In this document: piece by piece, positions 45,278-54,553 of the stretch | How the letters are laid out: each line of letters starts with the position of its first letter | Position numbering within the stretch: position 1 is the first letter of the stretch | Source: Extibacter muris | GTDB lineage: Bacteria > Bacillota > Clostridia > Lachnospirales > Lachnospiraceae | Assembly (NCBI RefSeq): GCF_004345005.1 | Contig: NZ_SMMX01000004.1 | Location: forward strand, 124,001 to 188,000 | Length of the DNA: 64,000 bases | Reading direction: 5' to 3' | Notes under the pieces: generated by a model | What the model was told of the DNA's origin: nothing | Database searches by the model: none | Seen by the model: only the letters and a program-made list of their open reading frames with translations | Position numbers and translations under genes: made by a program

Positions 45278-47428
45278 CTACTTCACTCCCCGTTTGAAAT
45301 GTCCTTTTGTGAAATCCATTTCCGGAGTTCTAATATCTTTCCCTCTAACGAAGGCATCTGTATACAGCCCCGTTATCCTCCGCGTCTCCTGTGCATCTTC
45401 TGTCGTAAAGTCAAGGCGCAGGGCCGAAGGTGCAAGAGCTTTCACCTCTTCCCGCTGGTTCAGCAGGACAAGCGGCAAAGCGTTATAAATTATATTATAA
45501 CAGTATGCACAGCAATTTTTAACCGCGAATTTCTTCTGGTATCTGTCGCTGATATAGGACAGGCCGTCCGTGCCGGAACACCGGTCCGCCGTCTTCTGTA
45601 TGCAGCCGGCGGTTACCATCACAGGCTGATAGCCGTACGCGACGAAGGTACCGTCGCAGATGCCAAGCGTTTCAAGCTCCTTTGCATTCAGTTCCGCCGG
45701 AGCCGTATAAGAATCGACGCGCGTCCTGCTCAGAAATTGTTTCGCATACCGGTTGAATACATAAATGTTGGAATCGGATATCACCTTTTTGGGATACAGC
45801 TTCTTTTCCAGCCATCTTAAGCTTTCCCAGTTACGGATCAGCACCCCGTCGAACAGATCCCGGATGACAGGATATCGGCTCTTAAATAATGCAGCCGTAT
45901 CCTCCCGGAAGATGTAGGGCAGAGCCACATACATGTCCTTCCCTGCAGCCTGTCCGCGGCGTACGAGCCTGCATATGGACTCGCCCGTCCCGTCAATCAG
46001 CAGGGAGCTGTCGGCATAGATGGCTTTGATCCCTTCCGCCTCGACTGCCGTCTCAAGCTGCATCTCATCCAGGACGGACACCGTGATGTCTATCGGGCCT
46101 CTGCCGCCATCTGCCTTAAGCGTTCCAACCGCAGGGGGCTCTTCCTGAGGCCGGAGCGCTTCTGCCTTCCTGCGGTACGGCTTCAGCAGCGCTTCTTCAA
46201 GCAGGCGTATGCCGTCTCTCCTCAGTTCATTTAATGCCTGCATCGGAAGAAATATGCTTCCATCCATATGAAGCGCAAGCCTGTCAAATGAAAACTGCGT
46301 CCCGCCGGTCTTTCTCATCTGCTTATCTACCCGCTCTGCGCTGAGCGGCTGCTTTAACGCATGTTCGACTGCCGCCCCTTCGCAGGCAGCTGTATGACCA
46401 TTATATTCAAGCTCCAGTTTAGCACGTTTTCCTTCGGAAAGTATTAATTTCCCATTAATTTTTTCTTTTAATCCGTACGCAGGACACGATGTGCCGCCTT
46501 CCACGCCTTCCAGCCTGGAGTATGAAATCATATCCCTTCCATTGTGCCTCTCATAATACCCGTTACAGTATCCCCGCCTTCTGTAAGCCGCATACAGCCG
46601 TTCTCTGTCCCCATCGTCAACAGCATACCGCTCTTGGCCCCTTTCATAATATAGGTCCGTGTATTTCCGGTACATGCTGACTACCGTATACACATAATCC
46701 GGCTGCTTCATTCGGCCTTCTATCTTAAAGGAATCGATTCCGGCCCCGGCAAGTTCCGGTATCATATCTATCGTGCACAAATCCTTGAGGCTCATCAGAT
46801 CCGCCGGTCTCCTGCCGTGGACGCTGTAAGGCAGCCGGCATGGCTGCGCACATTGCCCTCTGTTGCCGCTTCTGCCTCCGAGCAGGCTGCTGAGGAGGCA
46901 TTGTCCCGAGTAGCAGTAACAGAGCGCCCCGTGTACGAAGCACTCTACTTCCATGCCGGTCTCCTGCTTTATCTTCCTTATCTCCGCAAGAGACAGCTCC
47001 CGGGCCGGGACGACACGCGACACGCCCCGCTCCTTCATAAGTGCGGCACCCGGCGCTCCGGTAATTGTCATCTGCGTGCTTGCATGGAGGGGAAGACCTG
47101 GAAAATACGCCCTGATATACTCTGCCACTCCGATATCCTGCACGATGACCCCGTCAAGCCCCTGCCTGTAATACGGATACAGATAACGGTACAGATCGTC
47201 TATCTCCGAATCCTTCAGCAGGGTATTCACCGTCAGGTAAATTTTTCTTCCGTGTATATGCACATGATCGATGGCCTGAAGAAGCTCTTCTTCCTCCGGA
47301 TTATCTGCATATGCCCGTGCCCCGAAACGGGGACCTCCCATATACACCGCATCTGCACCGGCGGCAACTGCGGCATTCAGGCTGCCCACCGATCCGGCGG
47401 GAGCCAGTATTTCCACTTTATTATTCAT
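45278..47428 (-). CDS. U32 peptidase-family protein with DUF3656
   Basis: A 716-residue protein of the U32 family, whose characterised members (RlhA, TrhP) help hydroxylate cytidine or uridine in RNA rather than cleave protein. It has EILAPAGSVGSLNAAVAAGADAVYMGG (in parts), then ECFVHGALCYCYSGQCLLSS and NRGQCAQPCRLPYS with the cysteines of the cluster site, and IDSFKIEGRMKQPDYVYTVV. The long C-terminal half matches DUF3656 plus a last barrel-like domain. RNA substrate unknown. It follows zapA after a terminator. Confidence 0.88.
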   Translation of the reverse strand: MNNKVEILAPAGSVGSLNAAVAAGADAVYMGGPRFGARAYADNPEEEELLQAIDHVHIHGRKIYLTVNTLLKDSEIDDLYRYLYPYYRQGLDGVIVQDIGVAEYIRAYFPGLPLHASTQMTITGAPGAALMKERGVSRVVPARELSLAEIRKIKQETGMEVECFVHGALCYCYSGQCLLSSLLGGRSGNRGQCAQPCRLPYSVHGRRPADLMSLKDLCTIDMIPELAGAGIDSFKIEGRMKQPDYVYTVVSMYRKYTDLYYERGQERYAVDDGDRERLYAAYRRRGYCNGYYERHNGRDMISYSRLEGVEGGTSCPAYGLKEKINGKLILSEGKRAKLELEYNGHTAACEGAAVEHALKQPLSAERVDKQMRKTGGTQFSFDRLALHMDGSIFLPMQALNELRRDGIRLLEEALLKPYRRKAEALRPQEEPPAVGTLKADGGRGPIDITVSVLDEMQLETAVEAEGIKAIYADSSLLIDGTGESICRLVRRGQAAGKDMYVALPYIFREDTAALFKSRYPVIRDLFDGVLIRNWESLRWLEKKLYPKKVISDSNIYVFNRYAKQFLSRTRVDSYTAPAELNAKELETLGICDGTFVAYGYQPVMVTAGCIQKTADRCSGTDGLSYISDRYQKKFAVKNCCAYCYNIIYNALPLVLLNQREEVKALAPSALRLDFTTEDAQETRRITGLYTDAFVRGKDIRTPEMDFTKGHFKRGVK

Positions 47429-47442
47429 TGATATGCGCCCTT

Positions 47443-47468
47443 TAAAAAAGGCTGTCCGCCGACAGCCT
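47443..47468 (-). terminator. Terminator of zapA
   Basis: AGGCTGTC pairs with GACAGCCT around a 4-nt loop, then TTTTTTA on the minus strand. It overlaps the zapA stop. Confidence 0.8.
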
Positions 47469-47880
47469 ATTTCTTGTGATTATTTTTCATTTCCGTCTCC
47501 AGCTGGACGATTTTCATCTGAAGCTCCTTGTTCTCCTCTTTCAGCTTGTCCATCGTCTTTTCTGCATTTTCCAGCTTGATCTGGACTGAAATCAGTTCAT
47601 GTTTCAAATCGTACATCTCTTTGTCTTTTGCTTCGATATCGCTTTCCAGCGTACCGCCTTGCTTCTTAGCCTTAAAATAATCGTCGGCTATGTTAAGGGC
47701 CAGCAGGACGCTTCTTGTCTCCGCACTCTGTTTACGGTACCCCTCGCTGCTGCTGCACTCCTCGATCTTATGATTCAGATAGGTGGAAACCTTCTGCAGA
47801 TACTCCTCACTCTCGAAGCCGCTCAAAGTAAACACCTTGCCCCCTATTAAAACTTCCGTAAAATTTTTAGATGATGCCAT
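47467..47880 (-). CDS. zapA: Cell division protein ZapA
   Basis: A 137-residue FtsZ-associated protein that bundles the division ring. An N-terminal ZapA domain (TEVLIGGKVFTLSGFESEEYLQKVSTYLNHKI in parts; RSVLLALNIADDYFKAK) is followed by a long coiled coil (DKEMYDLKHELISVQIKLEN). It has a consensus-like promoter and a terminator, so it forms its own unit. Confidence 0.88.
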   Translation of the reverse strand: MASSKNFTEVLIGGKVFTLSGFESEEYLQKVSTYLNHKIEECSSSEGYRKQSAETRSVLLALNIADDYFKAKKQGGTLESDIEAKDKEMYDLKHELISVQIKLENAEKTMDKLKEENKELQMKIVQLETEMKNNHKK

Positions 47881-47917
47881 AGAAGCCTCCTCTGCCTTTC
47901 ATTCATACTCTGGTAAT

Positions 47918-47946
47918 ATTATAAACTAATCTCTCACAAAAACCAA
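47918..47946 (-). promoter_or_regulatory. Promoter of zapA
   Basis: TTGGTT (47941-47946), 17 bp, TATAAT (47918-47923) on the minus strand, directly after the ruvB stop. Confidence 0.6.
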
Positions 47947-48954
47947 CTATTTTTCGTTATTTTCCCTCGAAATTCCAAGATGTCGGTAAGCCGCCTCTGT
48001 GACGACCCTTCCTCTCGGCGTCCTCTGGATAAATCCGTTTTTCAGCAGATATGGTTCGTAGACATCTTCTATCGTACCGGCATCTTCCCCGACTGCCGCA
48101 GCCAGAGTATCAAGTCCTACGGGCCCTCCTTGGAATTTGTCTATCACTGTGAGAAGGAGCCCCCGGTCCGTCTGGTCCAGCCCTTCCTTGTCCACATCGA
48201 GCAGATCAAGTGCGTAGTTAGCCACTTCTTCCGTAATATATCCGTCATATTTTACCTGTGCAAAGTCCCGCACCCTCTTAAGCAGCCGGTTGGCCAGCCT
48301 CGGTGTGCCGCGCGAGCGCCTTGCCAGCGCATATGCTCCCTTTTCGTCTATGCCGACGTCCAGCACCTGTGCCGAACGAAGTATGATCGTCTTCAGTTCA
48401 TCCACCGTATAGAATTCCAGCCGGTTGACCACCCCGAACCGGTCCCTGAGAGGCGCCGTCAGCATACCTGCACGGGTCGTCGCGCCGACCAGGGTGAACT
48501 TCGGCAGATCAAGACGTATCGACCGGGCCGTGGCTCCCTTGCCAATCATAATATCTATCGCATAGTCTTCCATAGCCGGATACAGCACTTCCTCCACCTG
48601 CCTGTTCAGCCTGTGGATCTCATCTACAAAGAGCACGTCGCCCTCCTGGAGGTTGTTGAGTATCGCCGCCATCTCACCCGGCTTTTCAATCGCCGGACCT
48701 GACGTTATCTTCATATTCACATCCATCTCGTTGGCGATGATACCTGCAAGCGTCGTCTTTCCAAGTCCGGGCGGCCCGTAGAACAGCACATGATCCAGCG
48801 ATTCCCCTCTCTCCTTAGCTGCCTCGATATATATCTTCAGCGTTTCTTTTGCTTTTTCCTGCCCGATATAATCTGTAAGCAGCTGCGGACGCAGATTATT
48901 CTCTATCTTGATATCTTCTTCCAGATTCTCTGTGGTGATTATTCTCCTGCTCAT
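47947..48954 (-). CDS. ruvB: Holliday junction branch-migration ATPase RuvB
   Basis: A 335-residue AAA+ motor. Walker [16 protein letters not shown], Walker [16 protein letters not shown], and the later sensors ([36 protein letters not shown]) are intact, as is the winged-helix end ([17 protein letters not shown]). Start: ATG 48954, 15 bp after ruvA. Confidence 0.97.
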   Translation of the reverse strand: MSRRIITTENLEEDIKIENNLRPQLLTDYIGQEKAKETLKIYIEAAKERGESLDHVLFYGPPGLGKTTLAGIIANEMDVNMKITSGPAIEKPGEMAAILNNLQEGDVLFVDEIHRLNRQVEEVLYPAMEDYAIDIMIGKGATARSIRLDLPKFTLVGATTRAGMLTAPLRDRFGVVNRLEFYTVDELKTIILRSAQVLDVGIDEKGAYALARRSRGTPRLANRLLKRVRDFAQVKYDGYITEEVANYALDLLDVDKEGLDQTDRGLLLTVIDKFQGGPVGLDTLAAAVGEDAGTIEDVYEPYLLKNGFIQRTPRGRVVTEAAYRHLGISRENNEK

Positions 48955-48969
48955 GATTCTCCCCTTATG

Positions 48970-49587
48970 CTAATACATCATATGCTTCAACGCACCCTTC
49001 AGCACTTCTCCTACTTCCATATCCTCCGTAATATCTACCTGTTTTACCGCTTTGAGCGATTCTGTGCTGCCATACCCGAGCGCCACAAGCGCCTGTACCG
49101 CCTCGCTCTGTACTTCATTCGCCCCGCCTGCAGCGTAAGCCGCGGGCTGGCTGTCCTCATGGGCCGCGTGTTCCAGAACGTCCTCGATGCTCAGCTTGTC
49201 CTTCAGTTCCAGGATGAGCTTCTCCGCTGTCTTCTTTCCGATTCCGGGAGCTGCCTGTATCGCTTTGACGTCATTGGATATCACCGCAAATCTCAAATCG
49301 TCCGGAGACAGGGCCGACAATATGCCAAGCCCGCCCTTTGGTCCGATGCCGTTGACGCCGATGAGAAGCCTGAATATATCCAGATCATCCTTTGTCAGGA
49401 ATCCGAACAGCTGCATCGCGTCCTCCTTGACATTCAGATAGGTATGTATCTTCACTTCCTGCCCTGCCGCGGGAAGCAGGCCCATCGCCTGTCCTGGCAT
49501 ATAGATCCCGTATCCCACTCCGCCTACATCCACGATAACCTTATCCGCCTCGACAGCGGCAAGTTCTCCTCTTATATATGATATCAT
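48970..49587 (-). CDS. ruvA: Holliday junction DNA-binding protein RuvA
   Basis: A 205-residue tetramer that holds the junction for RuvB. An N-terminal OB domain (MISYIRGELAAVEADKVIVD) is followed by helix-hairpin-helix pairs (LIGVNGIGPKGGLGILSAL; AAPGIGKKTAEKLILELKD) and the C-terminal RuvB-binding part (EAVQALVALGYGSTESLKAV). Start: ATG 49587 behind GGAGGAGCT; the longer frame upstream is not coding. Confidence 0.95.
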   Translation of the reverse strand: MISYIRGELAAVEADKVIVDVGGVGYGIYMPGQAMGLLPAAGQEVKIHTYLNVKEDAMQLFGFLTKDDLDIFRLLIGVNGIGPKGGLGILSALSPDDLRFAVISNDVKAIQAAPGIGKKTAEKLILELKDKLSIEDVLEHAAHEDSQPAAYAAGGANEVQSEAVQALVALGYGSTESLKAVKQVDITEDMEVGEVLKGALKHMMY

Positions 49588-49595
49588 AGCTCCTC

Positions 49596-50087
49596 CTAGA
49601 AATTGATATTGACAAGCCTCTTCAGCATCCCATCCGCCGCGATTCCGATCAGCAGTCCTGTGGCAAGCCCTGCGATGAGCAGCACAGGCACATAGTATAT
49701 GACGCTGAACGTCTCCACCACGACCATGGCTATGGCGAGCTGTCCGATATTGTGGCATACGCCGCCCGCAATACTGATTCCAAGAATGCTGAAACCGCCT
49801 CTCTTCCTGAGCAGGGCCATGACGGTCAGGCTCAGGAGCCCTCCGGCGAGGCTGTATATGATGCTGAAATAGTTTCCAAAAATAAATCCTGAAAGCACGA
49901 CTCTCACGACAGACAAGAGATAAGTCTCCTTCAGGCTCATCTTATATAATGCAATTACGATAATCAGATTGGCCAGTCCCAGTTTGACTCCCGGAATGCC
50001 TATATGAAATGGAATCAGCGTCTCCACATAGCTGAAAATGAGAGCCAGCGCAGTAAAGACACCGAAATAAGCCACCCTGTTCTTCAC
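49596..50087 (-). CDS. Gx transporter family membrane protein
   Basis: A 163-residue, five-to-six-helix protein of the Gx transporter (heptaprenyl diphosphate synthase component I-like) family. Segments: FGVFTALALIFSYVETLIPF, GIPGVKLGLANLIIVIALY, GISIAGGVCHNIGQLAIA. Start: GTG 50087 behind AGGAGG. It follows a NusG-II protein by 12 bp; both are known companions of Rnf and ApbE genes, so a flavin or redox link is likely. Confidence 0.85.
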   Translation of the reverse strand: MKNRVAYFGVFTALALIFSYVETLIPFHIGIPGVKLGLANLIIVIALYKMSLKETYLLSVVRVVLSGFIFGNYFSIIYSLAGGLLSLTVMALLRKRGGFSILGISIAGGVCHNIGQLAIAMVVVETFSVIYYVPVLLIAGLATGLLIGIAADGMLKRLVNINF

Positions 50088-50099
50088 CCCGGTATCCTC

Positions 50100-50465
50100 C
50101 TAATTGGTCACAGCGTCAAATTCACTTTCTTCGCTGCTCTCTACCTCGACTACAACTTTGTTCGGGAGGCAGATGATGTTCTCATGATTCATAGAAACCG
50201 CTTTCTGATGCACGCAGAGCTGATCCGGACAATCGGCGCTTATCATGCTCGCTTTGCCATTCTTGATCTGAAGTATGTTCGTCCCGCCGTTGATGCTCAC
50301 TTCCCTGTCCTCGGACAGGCTGTATATCCCTTCAATCTCCCCATTCACCTTCACCGTGACACAATTGGCCCCTTTGCCTCCCACGACCTGATGAAGCAGA
50401 AAAGCGCCTCCGGCGACACATACGATAATAAGTATAAGGATCCAGTCTTTTTTCTTCAACTTCAT
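50100..50465 (-). CDS. NusG domain II-containing membrane protein
   Basis: A 121-residue protein with one N-terminal membrane helix (WILILIIVCVAGGAFLLHQV) and an extracytoplasmic NusG-II domain (VKVNGEIEGIYSLSEDREVSI, ADCPDQLCVHQKAV, IICLPNKVVVEVES). The CPDQLC pair is typical. Its usual neighbours are ApbE and Rnf genes; the apbE gene lies 200 bp away on the other strand. Confidence 0.85.
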   Translation of the reverse strand: MKLKKKDWILILIIVCVAGGAFLLHQVVGGKGANCVTVKVNGEIEGIYSLSEDREVSINGGTNILQIKNGKASMISADCPDQLCVHQKAVSMNHENIICLPNKVVVEVESSEESEFDAVTN

Positions 50466-50664
50466 TTCCAAAATACCTGCCTTTTCTCTCTAAAACTATT
50501 CTAGCACAAGAAATCCCACCCCGCAACCACATGTTCGATTGCATAAGTCTTTATTTTATTGTATCCTTATGTGAGTACAGCAAACAGCAAGAAAGCTGCT
50601 TGCAGACAATGAAGGATGTTCTATATAATAATAATTAGAAATAAGTATAAATATGAGGTGTTTT

Positions 50665-51648
50665 ATGAAATATAAGAAATTTGTCTCTCTCATCACTGCA
50701 GCCATGCTGCTTGCGACCGGCTGTTCCGGTCTTCCGAAAGAGCGGGAACGCCAGACCTATACCGATACGCTATTTGACACAGTTATCTCTGTCCAGGTCC
50801 TGGATTCTGTGGACGAAGACGTACTGAAGGGCTGTGAGACGCTCTGCAGGAAATATGACGCCATGTTCTCCCGCACCAACGAGGACAGCGACATCTCCCG
50901 CATCAATCGGGCCGGAGGCTCTCCTGTGGAAGTGTCCGACGAGACAGTGAAGCTCATTAAAAAAGGAATCTATTACAGCGAGATGTCCGGCGGCGCTTTC
51001 GATATCACGATCGCACCTGTCGAAAACCTGTGGGACTTCCAGGCAGAGGAAGCGTCTCCTCCGTCACCGGAAGATGCAGCCGCGGCGGCCAGCCATGTCA
51101 GCTTTAAGAACATTGTCATAACAGACAATAAGGTCTCTCTGTCCGACCCTGGTGCCGGCATCGATCTAGGAGCTGTCGCAAAGGGATATATTGCAGACCG
51201 CCTGAAAGATTACCTCGAAAAGCAAGGTGTAAAGCATGCCCTCATCAATCTGGGCGGGAACGTGCTCACCATAGGAACGAAGCTGGACGGTACGGATTAT
51301 AATATCGGCATACAGAAGCCGTTCGACGAAAGCGGCAGCCCTGTTACTTCTGTCAAGATTGCAGACCAGTCCGTCGTCACGTCAGGCATCTACCAGCGGT
51401 ATTTTAAGAAGGACGGCAAGATATACCATCACATACTGGATCCCCGGACCGGTTACCCGTGCGACAATAATCTGTACAGTGTCACGATCATAACCGATTC
51501 ATCCCTGACCGCCGATGCCCTGAGCACCACATGCTTCCTGCTCGGCTATGACAGAGGCATGAAGCTCATCGACCAGCTTGACAATGTGGATGCCGTATTT
51601 ATCACAGATGACAACGAGATACACTATTCCAGCAACTTCCAAAAATAA
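50665..51648 (+). CDS. apbE: FAD:protein FMN transferase, lipoprotein
   Basis: A 327-residue lipoprotein (lipobox LLATGC, Cys20) that attaches FMN to threonines of RnfG and RnfD outside the membrane. It has YTDTLFDTVISVQV, SGGAFDITIAPVENLWDF, GAGIDLGAVAKGYIADRL, LINLGGNVLTIGTKLDG and HHILDPRTGYPCDN. Start: ATG 50665 behind TGAGGTG. The rnf operon on the other strand ends 750 bp away, so donor and targets are encoded together. Confidence 0.95.
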   Translation: MKYKKFVSLITAAMLLATGCSGLPKERERQTYTDTLFDTVISVQVLDSVDEDVLKGCETLCRKYDAMFSRTNEDSDISRINRAGGSPVEVSDETVKLIKKGIYYSEMSGGAFDITIAPVENLWDFQAEEASPPSPEDAAAAASHVSFKNIVITDNKVSLSDPGAGIDLGAVAKGYIADRLKDYLEKQGVKHALINLGGNVLTIGTKLDGTDYNIGIQKPFDESGSPVTSVKIADQSVVTSGIYQRYFKKDGKIYHHILDPRTGYPCDNNLYSVTIITDSSLTADALSTTCFLLGYDRGMKLIDQLDNVDAVFITDDNEIHYSSNFQK

Positions 51649-51660
51649 GACGAAGCAGAA

Positions 51661-51701
51661 GGGCCGGTATCCACGTAGACATGTACGCAAGATCCCGGCC
51701 C
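51661..51701 (+). terminator. Hairpin after apbE
   Basis: GGGCCGGTATC pairs with GATCCCGGCCC (one mismatch). A weak T-run (GCTTTATG) follows. Confidence 0.5.
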
Positions 51702-51780
51702 GCTTTATGCCCATATTTTCATTCGTTTCCGGCCTGCCAGGATGCGTCTGTCCGAGATGAAGCCTCCTCAGCCGCCTCTT

Positions 51781-52242
51781 CTAGTAATACCTGTATGAAC
51801 CGATAGCTGCCACTCCAAATATGACGATGAAGATAATTGCAAGGATGATTGCGATGCCCATGATTATCAGGTACGCACGGCAGTAGTTCCTCCTGTTGAT
51901 ATTACCGTTCTTTCCAAAAGCCCATACAAAGTAGAGGATGATTCCTACGCAGGGGATGAATGTCATAATCAGAATGGTAAGCAGCCAGTCACCCATGGTC
52001 ATCGGGCTCTGGTCCATGCCCGTGCCGTAGTTCGTATTGTAGCCTTCATTGTTACCGACGTTATAATTATAATTGTCCTGATAGCTGCTCTGGCTATAGC
52101 TGCCGCCATATCCTGCATTTGGATCCGTGTATGTATACTGCGCGCTCTTCTGTTCCGTATCCTGCCCTGCGGCACTCTCATCATTCCGGGCGCCCGTTTC
52201 TTCCTTCGTATTCTCAGGGGTGTTGTCTAAGTTGTTATCCAT
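51781..52242 (-). CDS. Hypothetical membrane protein with Tyr/Asn/Gly-rich N-terminus
   Basis: A 153-residue protein. The first 80 residues are polar, low complexity and rich in Asn, Tyr, Gly and Ser (SQSSYQDNYNYNVGNNEGYN). Two helices follow (WLLTILIMTFIPCVGIILYFVWAFG in parts; IIMGIAIILAIIFIVIFGVAA). Start: ATG 52242, with GAGGAGG upstream. It resembles small Lachnospiraceae DUF4190/CD225-like proteins, but the family is not certain. It is separated from rnfB by the strong rnf terminator. Confidence 0.65.
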   Translation of the reverse strand: MDNNLDNTPENTKEETGARNDESAAGQDTEQKSAQYTYTDPNAGYGGSYSQSSYQDNYNYNVGNNEGYNTNYGTGMDQSPMTMGDWLLTILIMTFIPCVGIILYFVWAFGKNGNINRRNYCRAYLIIMGIAIILAIIFIVIFGVAAIGSYRYY

Positions 52243-52299
52243 TGTAATGTCCTCCTCACTCATATTATCAATATTTTATCATGGAGGTTCTATAAATGC

Positions 52300-52358
52300 A
52301 AGAAGAGCCGGCCCCTGGCCGAAGGATTGCTCCTTCGCACAGGGAACCGGCTCTTCTT
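52300..52358 (-). terminator. Terminator of the rnf operon
   Basis: A long hairpin: AAGAAGAGCCGG pairs with CCGGCTCTTCTT, with an inner GCGAAGGA / TCCTTCG stem. Confidence 0.8.
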
Positions 52359-52398
52359 GCCGTATCACGTAGGCATATGCCGTATCGTGCCATGATAC

Positions 52399-53190
52399 TT
52401 ACAGAATAATCTTCTTTGGACATTTTGCCGCGCAGGCGCCGCAGTTCGTACATTTCTCAGGATCTATGTATGCGATGTTGTCTACAACCTTGACGGCGTC
52501 AAACTGGCATACCTTCTCACACATCTTGCATCCGATACAGCCGACGGAACAAGCTTTCATGACATCCTTGCCCTTATCTTTCGAGCTGCACTGTACAAGA
52601 TGCTTCTGCTCATATGGAACAAGCTCGATCAGATGCTTCGGACAGGCAGCGATACACTTGCCGCAGGCTTTACAAGCCTCCTTGTCTACGACGGCTATGC
52701 CGTCTACGACATGGATTGCGTCAAAAGGACACGCCTTCACACAGCTTCCCTCGCCAAGGCATCCATAATTACAAGACTTCGGTCCGCCATTCTGCATCAT
52801 GTTCACCATAACACAGTCATTGATGCCGTGATACTCGTAATCCTGCTTTGTCTTCTCGCACGTACCGGCACATTTTACAAACGCGACCTGATGTACCTGC
52901 TCTCCTGCTTCCTGCCCCATGATCTCGCCAATCTTGGCGGCAACAGGAGCTCCGCCCACAGGGCAGCCGCCAATTTCAGCCTCTCCCTTTACAATGGCCG
53001 CAGCCAGGCCCGAACAGCCTGCGTAGCCGCAGCCGCCGCAGTTATTACCAGGAAGGACTTCCATGATGGCTTCCTCACGTTCGTCTACTTCAACTGCAAA
53101 TTTCTTTCCTGCAATCCCAAGGAACACACCAATGAACAATCCGGTGCCGCCTACGATTACAGCAGCCATAATAATACCTGTTACACTCAT
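52399..53190 (-). CDS. rnfB: Rnf complex subunit B, ferredoxin-like
   Basis: A 263-residue electron carrier of the Rnf complex, probably the ferredoxin entry point. One membrane helix at the start is followed by the four-cysteine cluster GNNCGGCGYAGCSGLA, then CNYGCLGEGSCVKACPFDA, CKACGKCIAACPKHL, GCIGCKMCEKVC and CTNCGACAAKCPKKI. These would bind several 4Fe-4S clusters. Last gene of rnfCDGEAB, 13 bp after rnfA. Confidence 0.95.
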   Translation of the reverse strand: MSVTGIIMAAVIVGGTGLFIGVFLGIAGKKFAVEVDEREEAIMEVLPGNNCGGCGYAGCSGLAAAIVKGEAEIGGCPVGGAPVAAKIGEIMGQEAGEQVHQVAFVKCAGTCEKTKQDYEYHGINDCVMVNMMQNGGPKSCNYGCLGEGSCVKACPFDAIHVVDGIAVVDKEACKACGKCIAACPKHLIELVPYEQKHLVQCSSKDKGKDVMKACSVGCIGCKMCEKVCQFDAVKVVDNIAYIDPEKCTNCGACAAKCPKKIIL

Positions 53191-53203
53191 CGTTAGCTCC
53201 CTC

Positions 53204-53794
53204 CTATATTAGTCCGGAGAATCCGAAAAACGCAATTGCCATAAGGCTTGCCGTAATCAATACGATCGGAGTTCCCTGGAAAGATTCTGACACGTCATTA
53301 TACTCGATTTTCTCACGGATACCTGCCATGATTACAATTGCAAGTGCAAAGCCTGCGGAGGTTCCGATTCCATTGATTACACCTTGTAAGATAGAGTACT
53401 CTTTCTGTACGTTAGTAAGCGCAACACCAAGAACCGCACAGTTCGTCGTAATAAGCGGAAGATATACGCCGAGCGCCTGATACAGCGATGGCATGGACTT
53501 CTTGAGAAACATCTCGACAAACTGCACCAGACAGGCAATCACAAGGATAAACACGATGGTCTGAAGATAAACGAGCTTGCCGCCCATAATCGCTTCGTTA
53601 GCAAGAATAAACTTGTATATCAGGCTTGTTACGAAGGAAGCAATCGTGATAACAAAGATAACTGCCCCGCCCATTCCGGCTGCGGTCTCCACTTTCTTGG
53701 ATACGCCGAGGAAAGGACAGATTCCCAAAAACTGGCTGAGTACAACGTTATTAACGAGCGCAGAACCAATTGCTATGATAAGTAATTCTCTCAT
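53204..53794 (-). CDS. rnfA: Rnf complex subunit A
   Basis: A 196-residue, six-helix subunit with the cluster-binding cysteine in SQFLGICPFLGVSKK and TNCAVLGVALTN. With RnfE it forms the inverted-topology core that carries a 2Fe-2S cluster in the membrane. The length is normal. It is 16 bp after rnfE. Confidence 0.95.
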   Translation of the reverse strand: MRELLIIAIGSALVNNVVLSQFLGICPFLGVSKKVETAAGMGGAVIFVITIASFVTSLIYKFILANEAIMGGKLVYLQTIVFILVIACLVQFVEMFLKKSMPSLYQALGVYLPLITTNCAVLGVALTNVQKEYSILQGVINGIGTSAGFALAIVIMAGIREKIEYNDVSESFQGTPIVLITASLMAIAFFGFSGLI

Positions 53795-53810
53795 GATCTA
53801 TGTACTCCTC

Positions 53811-54539
53811 CTATTCTTTCTCATTTCCTGTCGGAAATACTTTACCGCCGCATGCGCTGTTTGTGCAGGATGCGCAGCCTTCTCCGCAGGATGCTGTCTC
53901 TACTGGTTTCTTACCCTTCCTGGCCGCGTTCCTCTTCACCTTGTTCTGAAGAGCCGTCAGGCCCGCAAGCACGAGGAAAGCTCCCGGTGCAAGGATGAAG
54001 ATCGTAACCGGTACATAACCGGCTTTCCCTGTCGCACTGTCTGCAAGCGGAAGCAGCTGGAACCCAAATGCTTTGCCGGAACCGATTATTTCACGTACGA
54101 CGCCGATGGCGGCAAGACCTACCGTAAATCCAAGGCCCATGCCGATACCGTCAAAGATGGACGGAATGACAGGATTCTTGGAAGCATAGCTCTCTGCACG
54201 GCCAAGGATGATACAGTTGACCACGATCAGAGGTATATAGATGCCAAGCGCGTCATACAGGCTTGGAACGAATCCCTCGAGCAGGAACTGTACAATCGTA
54301 ACGAATGACGCTACGACTACGATAAATGCCGGCATTCTGACAGAATCCGGTATAATCTTGCGCAGCATGGATATCAACATATTGGAGAGTACAAGTACGA
54401 CCGTCGTTGACAGGCCCATACCTACACCGTTTATTGCGGATGTTGTCACCGCCAGGGTTGGACACATACCTAACATCAGGACGAAGGTAGGATTTTCTTT
54501 GACCAAACCGTTAAATAATCTTTCGGTACATCTATTCAT
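53811..54539 (-). CDS. rnfE: Rnf complex subunit E with Cys-rich tail
   Basis: A 242-residue membrane subunit, the counterpart of RnfA (VLMLGMCPTLAVTTSA; LIVVNCIILGRAES). After the last helix a 35-residue tail is basic (NKVKRNAARKGKKP) and ends with a Cys cluster, SCGEGCASCTNSACGGK. The tail is absent from E. coli RsxE. It may bind metal or a cluster, or stabilise contact with RnfB. Confidence 0.94.
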   Translation of the reverse strand: MNRCTERLFNGLVKENPTFVLMLGMCPTLAVTTSAINGVGMGLSTTVVLVLSNMLISMLRKIIPDSVRMPAFIVVVASFVTIVQFLLEGFVPSLYDALGIYIPLIVVNCIILGRAESYASKNPVIPSIFDGIGMGLGFTVGLAAIGVVREIIGSGKAFGFQLLPLADSATGKAGYVPVTIFILAPGAFLVLAGLTALQNKVKRNAARKGKKPVETASCGEGCASCTNSACGGKVFPTGNEKE

Positions 54540-54553
54540 CTCTCACTACCTCC

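Noticed and set aside
45278-47428. Secreted protease
   Set aside because: There is no signal peptide, and U32 proteins with these cysteines are linked to RNA hydroxylation.
48970-49758. Extended 262-residue RuvA
   Set aside because: The first 57 codons overlap the Gx transporter gene and do not look like protein; ATG 49587 gives the standard RuvA.
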